A stretch of 64,000 nt of DNA from Rhodanobacteraceae bacterium (GTDB taxonomy: Bacteria; Pseudomonadota; Gammaproteobacteria; Xanthomonadales; Rhodanobacteraceae). Shown here one piece after another: positions 7,787-16,671 of the stretch (the stretch's first letter is position 1; the number at the start of each line of letters is the position of its first letter). Under the pieces are notes generated by a model. That model was given only the letters and a program-made list of their open reading frames with translations, did not search any database and had not been told where the DNA came from. The stretch lies in the NCBI GenBank assembly GCA_021325475.1, contig JAJPHA010000044.1, positions 26,328 to 90,327 of the forward strand, given 5' to 3'. Made by a program: the position numbers and the translations under genes.

Positions 7787-8470
7787 TCAGACCAGCCCGA
7801 GCACGTCGAGCAACTCGTGCGGCGTGGCCGCCACGACGTCGGCCTGCCAGGCGTGCGGATCGGCGCCGTCGAGATAGCCCCAGCCGGCGGCGACGGTGCG
7901 CGTCCCGGCGCGACGGCCGGCCTCGATGTCGCGCGGGTCGTCGCCGACGTAGACGCTGCGATTCGCGCGCACGCGCGCCAGCGCGCAGGCGTGCAGGATC
8001 GGCTCCGGGTCCGGCTTGCGGGTCGCCAGGCAATCGCCCGTCACCAGCGCCGCGCAGCGCGCTTCGAGCGCGAGCGCGGCGAGCAGCGCCCGCGCCAGCC
8101 AGCCCGGCTTGTTGGTCACCACGCCCCAGCGCCAACCGCGCGCCTCGATCGCGCCGAGCACCGCGTCCATGCCCGGATAGGTGCGCGTGTGCGTGGCGAT
8201 CGCCTCGGCATAGAGTTCGAGAAAGCGCGGCAGCAGGGTCTCGATGCGCGCCTCGTCCGCGTCGGGAAAACCGCGGCGCAGCATGGCGCGGCCGCCCTTG
8301 GAAACCACCGCGCCGATCGCCGCGGCCTCGGCCGGCGGCTCGCCCTGCTCGGCGCGCAGGCGCTGCATGGCCACGATCAGGTCGGGCGCCGAATCGACCA
8401 GCGTGCCGTCGAGATCGAACAGCACCGCCTCGATCGCGCCACGCAGGCGCAGGTCAGGGTTTGCGCGCAC
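7787..8470 (-). CDS. gph: Phosphoglycolate phosphatase (HAD superfamily)
   Basis: Removes phosphate from 2-phosphoglycolate produced during DNA 3'-end repair and oxygenase side reactions. The 227-residue protein has HAD motif I FDLDGTLVDSAPD with the nucleophile Asp, motif II in VVTNKP, the Lys in TRKPDPEP and motif IV YVGDDPRDIEAG; a helical cap occupies roughly residues 35-105. It starts at a GTG that lies inside the 3' end of ubiG (17-base overlap), a strong sign of translational coupling. The mtaD-ubiG-gph order also occurs in Pseudomonas. Confidence 0.93.
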   Translation of the reverse strand: MRANPDLRLRGAIEAVLFDLDGTLVDSAPDLIVAMQRLRAEQGEPPAEAAAIGAVVSKGGRAMLRRGFPDADEARIETLLPRFLELYAEAIATHTRTYPGMDAVLGAIEARGWRWGVVTNKPGWLARALLAALALEARCAALVTGDCLATRKPDPEPILHACALARVRANRSVYVGDDPRDIEAGRRAGTRTVAAGWGYLDGADPHAWQADVVAATPHELLDVLGLV

Positions 8471-9164
8471 AGGCGAGATAGTTCACTTGTACACTTTGCG
8501 TGAGCCAGGCGCGCCGGCGCAGCGGATCGTAGGCGAGCCCGCGCAGATCGACCAGCGCCAGTCCGGCCGCGCGCAGCGCCGCGGCGAGCTCCGACGGCCG
8601 CAGGAACTGCGCATAGTGGTGCGTGCCGCGCGGCAGCAGACGCAGCACGTATTCGGCGCCGACGATCGCCGCGGCGAAGGCGAGCGGCGTGCGGTTGAGC
8701 GTCGAGAAGAACGCGCTGCCGCCGGGCGTGAGCAGGGTCGCGATCGCGCCGATGAGACGCACCGGATCGGGCACGTGTTCGAGCAGTTCCATGCAGGTGA
8801 CGACGTCGAACGCGCCGGGCGCCTCGGCGGCCAGCGCCTCGGCATCGATCTCGCGATAGGCCACGCGCAGACCGGATTCGTGCAGATGCAGCCGAGCCAC
8901 TTCCAGCACGCGCGGCGCGAGGTCGATGCCGGTCACCTCGGCGCCGGCGCGCGCCAGCGCTTCGGCGAGAATCCCGCCGCCGCAGCCGACGTCGAGCACG
9001 CGCGCGCCGCGCAACACGACGCGCTCGGCGATGTAGTCGAACCGCACCGGATTGAGATCGTGCAGCGGCCGCGACTCGCCCTCCGGATCCCACCAGCCGC
9101 GCGCGAGCTTGTCGAATTTCGCGGTCTCCGCCGGATCGACGTTGGCCGCCGTATTGGTCATCAT
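8454..9164 (-). CDS. ubiG: Ubiquinone biosynthesis O-methyltransferase UbiG
   Basis: SAM-dependent methyltransferase for both O-methylations of the ubiquinone ring. The 236-residue product (E. coli about 240) has the N-terminal FDKLARGWWDPEGESRPLH segment typical of UbiG, SAM motif I VLDVGCGGGILAEALA, the acidic loop VTGIDLAP, and ELLEHVPDP. Two adjacent ATGs (9164, 9161) are possible starts; neither has a strong Shine-Dalgarno site. It overlaps gph downstream and lies 13 bases after the lipoprotein gene. Confidence 0.94.
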   Translation of the reverse strand: MMTNTAANVDPAETAKFDKLARGWWDPEGESRPLHDLNPVRFDYIAERVVLRGARVLDVGCGGGILAEALARAGAEVTGIDLAPRVLEVARLHLHESGLRVAYREIDAEALAAEAPGAFDVVTCMELLEHVPDPVRLIGAIATLLTPGGSAFFSTLNRTPLAFAAAIVGAEYVLRLLPRGTHHYAQFLRPSELAAALRAAGLALVDLRGLAYDPLRRRAWLTQSVQVNYLACARKP

Positions 9165-9177
9165 CAATGGTTTCGGT

Positions 9178-9810
9178 CTAGGGACAATCCACCGCCGCCC
9201 GCACCTGCAACCGCGCCTCGATATCGCGCCACTCGGTGTCGGGCTGCTCGACCGCGAAGTGTACCGTGTAGTGCGCGCCGCGTCGCGGCGTGAACGCCGT
9301 GCCCCAACTGTCGTCCATGCCGATCGGAAAACGCTCGACGCGGACGAACCCCGGCGCGACGGCGATTTCGGCCTCGGTGCCGCGCTGATAGAGAAAGACG
9401 TGATCGGCGTCGTCGAGCGCATGCAGGGCGATCCATTGCGTCAGCGACTCGCGACGCGCGAGCACCAGCCTGCCCTGCGCGTCGTGCACCGCAAGTTCGA
9501 TCCCTGCCGCCGGCCGCTCCGCGGCGACGACCTCGCCGTCCGTCGCCGTCGGCTGCGCCTTGCGCCTCAGCGCGAGACCGATGCGCGCCTCGATCGGCGG
9601 CAGGCCGGCGAGTACGCGCGTGACGCTGCCGGCCGTGGTCAAATCCACCGCGCCGAGATCGACCGTGTAGCCGTCCCGGCACAGCGCGCTCGGCGCCGGC
9701 TGCGGCGTGAACGTGCCGTCGCCGCGATAGCCGGTGTACTGCGCAAGCCGCATCGTACAGCCGGCCAAAGCGGCGATCGCCAGCGCGAACGCAACCGGGC
9801 GTGTCTTCAT
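9178..9810 (-). CDS. Predicted lipoprotein of unknown function
   Basis: A 210-residue protein with a lipoprotein signal peptide (MKTRPVAFALAIAALAGC, lipobox ALAGC) and no family I recognise. The mature part is predicted beta-rich, with a strand-like segment TDGEVVAAERPAAGIELAVH and another around GTAFTPRRGAHYTVHFAV; three cysteines occur (lipid Cys, SALCRDG and the terminal DCP). Its ATG overlaps the stop of the beta-helix gene as ATGA, so the two are translated together. The pair separates mtaD from ubiG. Confidence 0.7.
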   Translation of the reverse strand: MKTRPVAFALAIAALAGCTMRLAQYTGYRGDGTFTPQPAPSALCRDGYTVDLGAVDLTTAGSVTRVLAGLPPIEARIGLALRRKAQPTATDGEVVAAERPAAGIELAVHDAQGRLVLARRESLTQWIALHALDDADHVFLYQRGTEAEIAVAPGFVRVERFPIGMDDSWGTAFTPRRGAHYTVHFAVEQPDTEWRDIEARLQVRAAVDCP

Positions 9811-11138
9811 CCGCCGAAACCGTCCGCGAAGATCCAATCCGGCAAGGTCTGATCGGCGCCGATGTCGGACCGGTTCGTGCCGGGCGGACGCGATTGCGCG
9901 TCGAAGTCGTCGCTGGCATCGGCGAGCGCCGTGGCGTGGCCGATCGCGGCGCCGGCCAGCGCGGTCAGATGCAGGTCGCCGGCAGCGGGATCGACGAACC
10001 AGCCGGGCGGCGCGGCAGTGAGATTGTTGCTGAGTGTGGGCGCGGCGCCATCGCGCGGCTGGATCGCGGCGTCGAGCAGATTGTTGATCACCTGCACCCC
10101 GGTGGCGCCGCTGTAACGCACCTCGATCGCGTTCGGATACCGGCCCGCAGTGAGCGCGGTGTTGTTGAGCAACTCGGCGTTCGGCGAGGTGGTGTAGATC
10201 GGCACGTCCACGGCGTAGTTCGCGTTCGCATCCCAGTGCACGAAGTTGTTGCGCACGATGCCGCGCAGGTGATCCGTCGACCCGGTGAGCCCGAGCGCGA
10301 TGCCGCGCGAGGAATCAATGATGGTGTTGCGTTCGACGAGCGAGTCGCTTGAACCCTGCCACAGCAGGATCGCCGGCCCGGCGAGCGTGAGATCCTGGCA
10401 GCGGATGCCGTGAATGAGGTTGTCGCGCACGATCCAGCGCGCCACGGTGACACCGTCCACCGCGTTGGTGTAGCAGGTGTTGCCGACCGCCGGATGATCG
10501 ACCGCGCCCGCGGTGAAGAACAGTTCGGAGTATTCGACGCTGACGTCGTCCGCGGCCGGCACGCCCTTCACCAGTTGTTCGCCGGCATCGTACAGGCGCA
10601 GATGATACAGATGCACCTGATGCGCGCCCTGGTCGCCCTGCACGGCGACGTCGTGATAGTACACATCGTGCACCGAAAGATCGGCGATGACGACGTCGCT
10701 GGCGGTGAAGATCTGGAAGCCGAACGGCACCAGCGGATCGGTCATGCCGGCGCCGACGAGAACCACATCGGCCGGATTGCCGGTCGCGCCGCGGATCTGG
10801 ATGTGACGGATCGGCGAGGCACCGTAGCGCCCCACGGTGAGACGGCCGTCCACGCCATTCGGAAAGTTCACGCTGGCGAGATCGTACGTGCCCGGCGCGA
10901 TCACGATCGCCTGATTGCTGGCGAGATTCCAGCACGCATCCGCGAGTTGCTGCGCGGTCGAGACCGGGACGACCGTGTAACTGGCGTCCGGCGGCGGCAG
11001 CGCCGGCGCATCTCGCGGCAGACGCGCACACGCGGGACGCACCGCAGCCAGGATCGCCAGCAAGACGCCGCCGCAGGCCGCGGCGATGCGCGATCCGCAC
11101 GTGGTGGGTACTGCGACCGGGAAACCGCCCGGGTTCAT
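9807..11138 (-). CDS. Secreted right-handed beta-helix protein ending in IFADGF tag
   Basis: A 443-residue secreted protein. A hydrophobic signal segment (IAAACGGVLLAILAAV) is followed by a parallel beta-helix repeat region from about residue 60 to 400: QIRGATGNPADVVLVG, IADLSVHDVYYHDVAV, VRDNLIHGIRCQDL, VERNTIIDSSRGIAL, VRNNFVHWDANANYAV and LNNTALTAGR follow the N-N-x-(I/F) coil pattern of pectate lyase/Carbohydrate-binding-like repeats. I see no catalytic set that would name a substrate. The C terminus is PDWIFADGFGG, a short tag shared with the unrelated protein at 21212-22246. It is 4 bases overlapped with the downstream lipoprotein gene. Confidence 0.82.
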   Translation of the reverse strand: MNPGGFPVAVPTTCGSRIAAACGGVLLAILAAVRPACARLPRDAPALPPPDASYTVVPVSTAQQLADACWNLASNQAIVIAPGTYDLASVNFPNGVDGRLTVGRYGASPIRHIQIRGATGNPADVVLVGAGMTDPLVPFGFQIFTASDVVIADLSVHDVYYHDVAVQGDQGAHQVHLYHLRLYDAGEQLVKGVPAADDVSVEYSELFFTAGAVDHPAVGNTCYTNAVDGVTVARWIVRDNLIHGIRCQDLTLAGPAILLWQGSSDSLVERNTIIDSSRGIALGLTGSTDHLRGIVRNNFVHWDANANYAVDVPIYTTSPNAELLNNTALTAGRYPNAIEVRYSGATGVQVINNLLDAAIQPRDGAAPTLSNNLTAAPPGWFVDPAAGDLHLTALAGAAIGHATALADASDDFDAQSRPPGTNRSDIGADQTLPDWIFADGFGG

Positions 11139-11233
11139 GTTCGCCGTCCGTCTCGGTGCGCGCTCGCCCGCAAGCTTCGCCCGATTCCCCGCCGGGGTCC
11201 GTGACGCGGCGCACGCCGCGGCGCGATGCCTGC

Positions 11234-12553
11234 TCACGCATTCTCCGCCATGCGCTCGCGCCAGGTCTCGGCGGTCGCGCGCAGCGCCGTCGCATCGATC
11301 CCGAGCAATGCGCCATTTTCCACTTTGCGCACTCCCGCGATCCAGACATCGCTCACCTGGTGCCGACCGGTCGCGTAGACGAGCTGCGAGATCACGTGAT
11401 AGACCGGCTGCGTCTCCAGCGCATCGAGGCGCACGGCGACGAGATCGGCCTGTTTGCCGGGGACGATCGAGCCGATCCGGTCGGCGAGCCCGAGCGCGCG
11501 CGCGCCGTTGAGCGTGGCCGCGCGCAGGACGGCGGCGGCGTCGAAGGCGCTGGCATCGCCGGCCACGCCCTTGGCGAGCAGCGCGGCGGTGCGCATCTCG
11601 CCGAACATGTCGAGGTCGTTGTTGCTGGCGCAGCCGTCGGTGCCGAGCGCCAGGTTGACGCCGGCGCGGCGCAGCTTCTCCGCCGGGCAGAAGCCGCTGG
11701 CCAGTTTCAGGTTCGATTCCGGACAGTGCACCACCGAGGCGCCGGCCTCGGCGAGCTCGGCGATCTCGCCGTCGGTGAGCTGGGTCATGTGCACGGCGAT
11801 CAGATGATCGTTCACCAGACCGAGCGCGCGCAGCCGCGCCAGCGGCCGCACGCCGTGGCGCTGCTTCGATTCCTCCACCTCGTGCGCGGTCTCGTGGACG
11901 TGGATGTGCACCGGCACGTCGAGCTGATCGGCGAGCACGCGGATGCGGTGGAAACTCTCGTCGGCCACCGTGTACGGCGCGTGCGGCGCGAGCGCGGTGG
12001 CGATCAGCGACTCGCCCTTGAACTCGTCATGCACGGCGAGGTTCTTGGCGAAGTATTCGTCGCGGCTCTTCGCCCAGGCGCTCGGGAACTCGATGAACGG
12101 CAGTCCGACCACGGCGCGAAAGCCGTGCTGCAGGTAGGTGGCCGCCTGCACGTCCGGGAAGAAATAGTTCTCGTTGCAGCAGGTGGTGCCGCCGCGCAGC
12201 ATCTCGGCGATGGCCAGCTCGACGCCGTCGCGCACGAACTCGGCACCGACCGCGCGCGCCTCGGCCGGCCAGATGTGCTGCTCGAGCCAGGTCATCAGCG
12301 GCAGATCGTCCGCCAGGCCGCGCATCAACGTCATCGGGTTGTGCGTGTGGGCGTTGACCAGGCCCGGAATCAGCGCGTGCGCCGGCAGCGCGATGCGCGG
12401 TACATTCGTATACTTTTCCCGCGCGGCTTCGATCGGCAGCACCTCGGCGATCGTCGCGCCGGCCAGCGCCACCGCGTGATCCTCGAGCACCGCGCCGTGC
12501 GGCTCGACCGGGACCACCCAGCGGGCTTCGAGAAGGGTGTCGACGGGGGGCAT
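11234..12553 (-). CDS. mtaD: 5-methylthioadenosine / S-adenosylhomocysteine deaminase family amidohydrolase
   Basis: TRZ/ATZ-family metal hydrolase, 439 residues, predicted to deaminate 5'-methylthioadenosine or related purine nucleosides. Metal motif NAHTHNPMTLMRG, then GTTCCNENYFF, the metal/substrate residues in HIHVHETAHE, VHMTQLTD, VVHCPESNLKLASG and LGTDGCASNNDLDM. Placement beside ubiG and gph matches the Pseudomonas mtaD block, supporting the name. I start it at the ATG at 12553 (MPPVDTLLEARW); an in-frame extension upstream would only translate a heptad repeat array into ALSPQPS units. No Shine-Dalgarno site is visible because the array abuts the ATG. Contains the run GAA AAG TAT ACG at 12408-12418. 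Confidence 0.88.
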   Translation of the reverse strand: MPPVDTLLEARWVVPVEPHGAVLEDHAVALAGATIAEVLPIEAAREKYTNVPRIALPAHALIPGLVNAHTHNPMTLMRGLADDLPLMTWLEQHIWPAEARAVGAEFVRDGVELAIAEMLRGGTTCCNENYFFPDVQAATYLQHGFRAVVGLPFIEFPSAWAKSRDEYFAKNLAVHDEFKGESLIATALAPHAPYTVADESFHRIRVLADQLDVPVHIHVHETAHEVEESKQRHGVRPLARLRALGLVNDHLIAVHMTQLTDGEIAELAEAGASVVHCPESNLKLASGFCPAEKLRRAGVNLALGTDGCASNNDLDMFGEMRTAALLAKGVAGDASAFDAAAVLRAATLNGARALGLADRIGSIVPGKQADLVAVRLDALETQPVYHVISQLVYATGRHQVSDVWIAGVRKVENGALLGIDATALRATAETWRERMAENA

Positions 12554-12554
12554 G

Positions 12555-12676
12555 GGGCTGAGGGCTGAGGGTTGAGGGCTGAGGGCGGAGGGCGGAGGGC
12601 TGAGGGCGGAGGGTTGAGGGTTGAGTGCCAAGGGCTGAACGGCTCGTCCCGCTCACCGCTCACTGCTGACCGCTCA
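12555..12676. repeat. Paired heptad arrays (GGGCTGA)n and (CCGCTCA)n, copy 1
   Basis: Ten contiguous 7-base units at 12555-12624 read GGGCTGA, GGGTTGA or GGGCGGA. After a spacer containing one more GGGCTGA (12632-12638), four CCGCTCA-type units follow at 12649-12676 (one degenerate). It fills the gap between efp and mtaD. The same two-part array in the same order occurs at 16527-16626. Confidence 0.9.
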
Positions 12677-12701
12677 CAGTTGCCCCCCCTCCGCCCCGCT
12701 C

Positions 12702-13268
12702 TCACTTGACCCGGCCGACGTACTCGCCGGTGCGCGTGTCCACCTTGATCTTCTCGCCCTGCTGCACGAACAGCGGCACGCGCACCACCGCGCCGGTTTC
12801 GAGCTTGGCCGGCTTGCCGCCGCCGCCGGAGGTGTCGCCGCGCACGCCGGGATCGGTCTCGACGATGTCGAGTTCGACGAAGGTCGGCGGCGTCACCGTG
12901 AGCGGCGCGCCGTTCCACAACGTGACGATGCAGGTCTCGTTGCCCTTCAGCCACTGCGCCGCCTCGCCCATTGCGGCCTTGTCCGCAGCGAGCTGCTCGT
13001 GCGTGTCCGGGTGCATGAAGTGCCAGAACTCGCCGTCGCTGTACAGGTATTCCATGTCGGTATCGACGACGTCGGCGGCCTCGACCGAATCGGTCGACTT
13101 CATCGTCATTTCCACCACGCGGCCGGTCTTGAGGTTGCGGTACTTGACGCGGGTGAACGCCTGGCCCTTGCCCGGCTTGATGTATTCGGTGTCGACGATC
13201 GTGCACGGATAGCCGTCCACGATGATCTTCATGCCGTTCTTGACGTCGTTCATGCCATAGCTGGCCAT
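12702..13268 (-). CDS. efp: Translation elongation factor P
   Basis: EF-P rescues ribosomes stalled on polyproline. The 188-residue product starts [15 protein letters not shown] and has the modifiable loop KPGKGQ with Lys at position 34, the residue beta-lysylated in E. coli, followed by the OB-fold domains and the C-terminal GxVxVPLF...[12 protein letters not shown] end. AAGGAG 7 bases before the ATG at 13268 fixes the start; an upstream in-frame extension has no ribosome site. The lysine-type EF-P is matched by the divergent epmB gene next door. Confidence 0.97.
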   Translation of the reverse strand: MASYGMNDVKNGMKIIVDGYPCTIVDTEYIKPGKGQAFTRVKYRNLKTGRVVEMTMKSTDSVEAADVVDTDMEYLYSDGEFWHFMHPDTHEQLAADKAAMGEAAQWLKGNETCIVTLWNGAPLTVTPPTFVELDIVETDPGVRGDTSGGGGKPAKLETGAVVRVPLFVQQGEKIKVDTRTGEYVGRVK

Positions 13269-13354
13269 CGGAAGCTCCTTGGGCGCCGCGCGCAGGAAAG
13301 CGGCTACAATGGAAAAGTTTTTTCTCGCGCCGGATGCCGGCGGACGGAACCGCA

Positions 13355-14359
13355 ATGATACCCGCAAGCCCCCATCGCGCGCAGCCTCGCCCGTGGCAGC
13401 AACTCTGGCGCGAGGCGATCACCGACCCGCGCGAACTGCTTGATCTGCTCGATCTCGGCCACCTCGCCGACCGGCTGCTGCCGGGCGCGGACACCGGTTT
13501 TCCGATGCGGGTGCCGCGCGGCTACGCCGCGCGCATGCGGCGCGGCGATCCGGCCGATCCGCTGCTGCGGCAGGTGCTGCCGCTCGCCGCCGAGCTCGCA
13601 CCGACGCCGGGCTACGTCGATGACGCAGTCGGCGATCTCGCCGCGCGCGCGGCGCCAGGCGTGCTGCGCAAGTACCGTGGCCGCGCGCTGCTGATCGCCA
13701 CCGGCTCCTGCGCAGTGCATTGCCGCTACTGCTTCCGGCGGCATTTCCCCTACGCCGAGGAAACCGCCGCGGCAGGACAGTGGCATGCCGCGATCGCGCA
13801 CCTGCGCGCGGACAGCGCCATCGAGGAAGTGATCCTGTCCGGCGGCGATCCGTGGTCGCTCGCCACGCCGAAGCTCGCGGAGCTGACCGCGGCGCTGGCG
13901 CCGATCGCGCACCTGCGGCGGCTGCGCATCCACACGCGGCTGCCGGTGGTGCTACCGGAACGGGTGGACGCGGCGCTCTGCGCCTGGCTCGAACGCCTGC
14001 CGTGGCCGGTCGCGGTCGTGCTGCACGCCAATCACGCCAACGAACTCGACGCCGCCGTCGCCGCAGCCTGCGGCCGACTGCGCGCCGCGGGCGCGACGCT
14101 GCTGAACCAGTCGGTTTTGCTGCGCGGCGTCAACGACGACGTCGAAACTCTCGCCGCGCTGTCCGAACGCCTGTTCGCCTGCGGCGTCGTGCCCTACTAC
14201 CTGCATCAGCTCGATCCGGTCGCCGGCGCGGCGCACTTCGCCGTGCCCGACGCGCGCGCACGCCAGCTCGTCGAAGACCTGCGCGCACGTCTGTCCGGCT
14301 ATCTGCTGCCGCGGCTGGTGCGCGAGGTTCCCGGCGCCATCGCCAAGCTGCCCGTGTAA
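13355..14359 (+). CDS. epmB: EF-P (R)-beta-lysine formation enzyme, lysine 2,3-aminomutase EpmB
   Basis: Radical-SAM, PLP-dependent enzyme that isomerises L-lysine to (R)-beta-lysine for EF-P modification. The 334-residue protein (E. coli 342) has the radical SAM cluster motif C119-AVH-C123-RY-C126 within [18 protein letters not shown], the SGGDPW segment, [13 protein letters not shown], and the PLP-lysine region near [15 protein letters not shown]. It is divergent from efp with about 86 bases between starts, a functional pairing. ATG 13355 is preferred over 13334 by homology; both lack a strong ribosome site. The ligase EpmA is not in this window. Confidence 0.94.
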   Translation: MIPASPHRAQPRPWQQLWREAITDPRELLDLLDLGHLADRLLPGADTGFPMRVPRGYAARMRRGDPADPLLRQVLPLAAELAPTPGYVDDAVGDLAARAAPGVLRKYRGRALLIATGSCAVHCRYCFRRHFPYAEETAAAGQWHAAIAHLRADSAIEEVILSGGDPWSLATPKLAELTAALAPIAHLRRLRIHTRLPVVLPERVDAALCAWLERLPWPVAVVLHANHANELDAAVAAACGRLRAAGATLLNQSVLLRGVNDDVETLAALSERLFACGVVPYYLHQLDPVAGAAHFAVPDARARQLVEDLRARLSGYLLPRLVREVPGAIAKLPV

Positions 14360-14447
14360 AGCCGGGCAAGCCCGCCGCGGCCGGTACGAACGGCGCTGGA
14401 AATGCGTGGCGGAATCGAGTAAAAGCTCTCTGCGAGCGCGCCTGCCC

Positions 14448-16520
14448 ATGAGCAAACAAGACAACGTCATCAAACTGCTACTGATCGAGGATTCGGTCGA
14501 GGAAGCCGAGCAATTGATCAGCATGCTGCGCAACGGCGGCATCGCCGTGCGCCCGGCGCGCGCGGGCAACGCGGCCGAGCTCGAGGCGCAGCTCGCCGGG
14601 ACCACGCCAGACCTGATCCTGGTCAATCTGAACGCCAAGACGCTCACCCTCGCCGACGTCGCCACCGCGGCGAACCGCACCGGCAAGGACATCGCCGTGA
14701 TCGCCGTCGCCGGCGGGGTGAACGAAGAAGTCATCGCCAGCGCGTTCCGCGACGGCGCGCGCGCGCTGGCGCTGCGCAACCGCGCCGACCACGTGCAGTC
14801 GATCGTGCGCCGCGAATTCGAGAGTCTGAACATGCGCCGCAGCGTGCGGCGGCTGGAAACCGCGCTGCGCGAGACCGAGCGCCGCTGCGACGCCCTGCTC
14901 GACTCCTCGCGCGATCCGATCGCCTACGTGCACGAAGGCATGCACGTGCGCGCCAACAAGGCGTATCTCGACATGTTCGGCTTCGAGGAGTTCGACGAGC
15001 TGCAGGGCATGTCACTGCTCGACATGATCGCGCCGGACGATGCCGAGGACTTCAAGGCGCTGCTGAAGAAACTGTCGAAGGGCGAGAAGCCGCCGCAGAA
15101 ACTGAATCTGAAGGCGCAACGCGCCGATGGCACCACGTTCGACGCGACGATGGAATTCGCCGAGGCCAGCTACGAGGGCGAACCCTGCCAGCAGATCATC
15201 TTCCGCCAGCAGACGGTGAGCGTGGAGCTGGCCAGGGAACTGGACGTGCTGCGTTCGAAGGATCTCGTCACCGATCTGTTCAACCGCCAGTACTGCCTCA
15301 CCGAACTCGAGCGCGCCGTCGGCGAGGCGGCCAAGGGCCGCAACGATCGGGCGCTGCTGCTGCTCGAGCCGGACAATTTCAAGCAGTTGCTCGATACCGT
15401 CGGTCTCGGCAACGCCGATCTGCTGCTCGGCGACATGGCCAATCTGATGCGCCGGCACATCCACGAGGCCGACGTCGCCGGCCGGTTCGGCGAGCACACC
15501 TTCGGCGTGCTGGTGAGTCGGCGCAGCCCCGAGGAAATCCGGCAACTCGGCGAAACCCTGCGCAAGGCGTTCGAGGAACGCATCTTCGAGGTCGGCAAGC
15601 AGTCGCTCACGGTCAACGTCAGCATCGGCGGTGCGCTGATCGGCGAGAAGAACGCCAACGTGCAGGCCGTGCTGACCCAGGCCACGAACGCGCTGCGCGG
15701 CGCGCAGACCGAGGGCGGCAACCGCGTCCACGTATTCGATCCAGCGGCCAAGGACCGCGCCGACGAGGAGAAGAATCGCCACTGGCTCACGCTGGTCAAG
15801 GACGCGCTGGCCAACGACGGCTTCGTGCTGTTCTATCAGCCGATCATCAGCCTGCACGGCGCCGAGGGCGAGTTCTACGAGATCCTCCTGCGCATGCAGG
15901 GCCCGAAGGGCGAGATCACGCCGAATTTCTTCCTGCCCGTCGCCGAACAGCACGGCCTGATGCCCGCGATCGACCGCTGGGTGATCGGCCACGCGATCAA
16001 GGCGCTGGCCGAACGCGAGAAGGCCGGCCACAAGACCACGTTCTTCGTCAAACTCACGCCACAGTCGCTCGACGACCAGACCCTGGTGCCGTGGATCGCG
16101 CAACAGTTGAAGAATGCGCGCCTGCGCGGCGATGCGCTGGTGTTCGAGATGCCGGAAAGCAAGGTGGTCACCAGCCTCAAACCGGCGCGCGCCTTCGTCA
16201 CCGGATTGAAGCAGGTGCATTGCGGCTTCGCCCTGGAACAGTTCGGCTCGGGCCTGAACTCGTTCCAGTTGCTCAAGCACGTCGATGCGGATTACCTCAA
16301 GATCGACCGCAACTTCATGGCCGAGCTGCCGAAGAACAAGGAAAACCAGGAGAAGATCAAGGAGCTCTGCGACCAGGCGCACCATGCCGGCAAGCTCACC
16401 GTCGCCGAGTTCGTCGAGGACGCTGCCAGCATGTCGATCCTGTTCACCTGCGGCGTGAACTTCGTGCAGGGCAATTTCCTGCAGGAACCCGAGAAGGTGA
16501 TGGCTTACGAGACGGCGTGA
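14448..16520 (+). CDS. fimX: FimX-like REC-PAS-GGDEF-EAL cyclic-di-GMP receptor
   Basis: In Pseudomonas and Xanthomonas, FimX binds c-di-GMP through an inactive EAL domain and controls type IV pilus assembly through PilZ/PilB. This 690-residue protein matches in length and order: pseudo-receiver (1-125, LLLIEDSVEEAEQL, with N in LILVNLN where the phospho-Asp would be), PAS (about 150-260), degenerate GGDEF (AGRFGEHTFGVLV in place of RxGGDEF) and degenerate EAL, reading E478-I-L in FYEILLRM, with EQFGSG in place of DDFGTG and YLKIDRNFM retained. No catalysis is expected. ATG 14448 is chosen over a GTG at 14406. No pilus genes are nearby. Confidence 0.88.
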   Translation: MSKQDNVIKLLLIEDSVEEAEQLISMLRNGGIAVRPARAGNAAELEAQLAGTTPDLILVNLNAKTLTLADVATAANRTGKDIAVIAVAGGVNEEVIASAFRDGARALALRNRADHVQSIVRREFESLNMRRSVRRLETALRETERRCDALLDSSRDPIAYVHEGMHVRANKAYLDMFGFEEFDELQGMSLLDMIAPDDAEDFKALLKKLSKGEKPPQKLNLKAQRADGTTFDATMEFAEASYEGEPCQQIIFRQQTVSVELARELDVLRSKDLVTDLFNRQYCLTELERAVGEAAKGRNDRALLLLEPDNFKQLLDTVGLGNADLLLGDMANLMRRHIHEADVAGRFGEHTFGVLVSRRSPEEIRQLGETLRKAFEERIFEVGKQSLTVNVSIGGALIGEKNANVQAVLTQATNALRGAQTEGGNRVHVFDPAAKDRADEEKNRHWLTLVKDALANDGFVLFYQPIISLHGAEGEFYEILLRMQGPKGEITPNFFLPVAEQHGLMPAIDRWVIGHAIKALAEREKAGHKTTFFVKLTPQSLDDQTLVPWIAQQLKNARLRGDALVFEMPESKVVTSLKPARAFVTGLKQVHCGFALEQFGSGLNSFQLLKHVDADYLKIDRNFMAELPKNKENQEKIKELCDQAHHAGKLTVAEFVEDAASMSILFTCGVNFVQGNFLQEPEKVMAYETA

Positions 16521-16526
16521 GGGTTC

Positions 16527-16626
16527 GGGCTGAGGGCTGAGGGCTGAGGGCTGAGGGCTGAGGGCTGAGGGCTCTTTCCGCTCACCGCTCACCGCTCACC
16601 GCTCACCGCTCACCGCTCACCGCTCA
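16527..16626. repeat. Paired heptad arrays (GGGCTGA)n and (CCGCTCA)n, copy 2
   Basis: Six perfect GGGCTGA units (16527-16568) plus a partial unit are followed, after a CTCTTT spacer, by seven perfect CCGCTCA units (16578-16626). The array begins 7 bases after the fimX stop and fills the gap to the convergent htpX gene. Cleaner than copy 1 at 12555-12676, with identical order and orientation. Confidence 0.93.
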
Positions 16627-16671
16627 CCACCCTCCACCCCCCACCCACCGCTGACCCATCGCCATTCCACC

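Noticed and set aside
12554-12631. N-terminal extension of MtaD made of ALSPQPS units
   Set aside because: It is a translation of the heptad array; homologues begin at the MPPVDTLLEARW equivalent.
12555-12676. Heptad arrays as a CRISPR array
   Set aside because: Units of 7 bases without spacers, no cas genes in the window.
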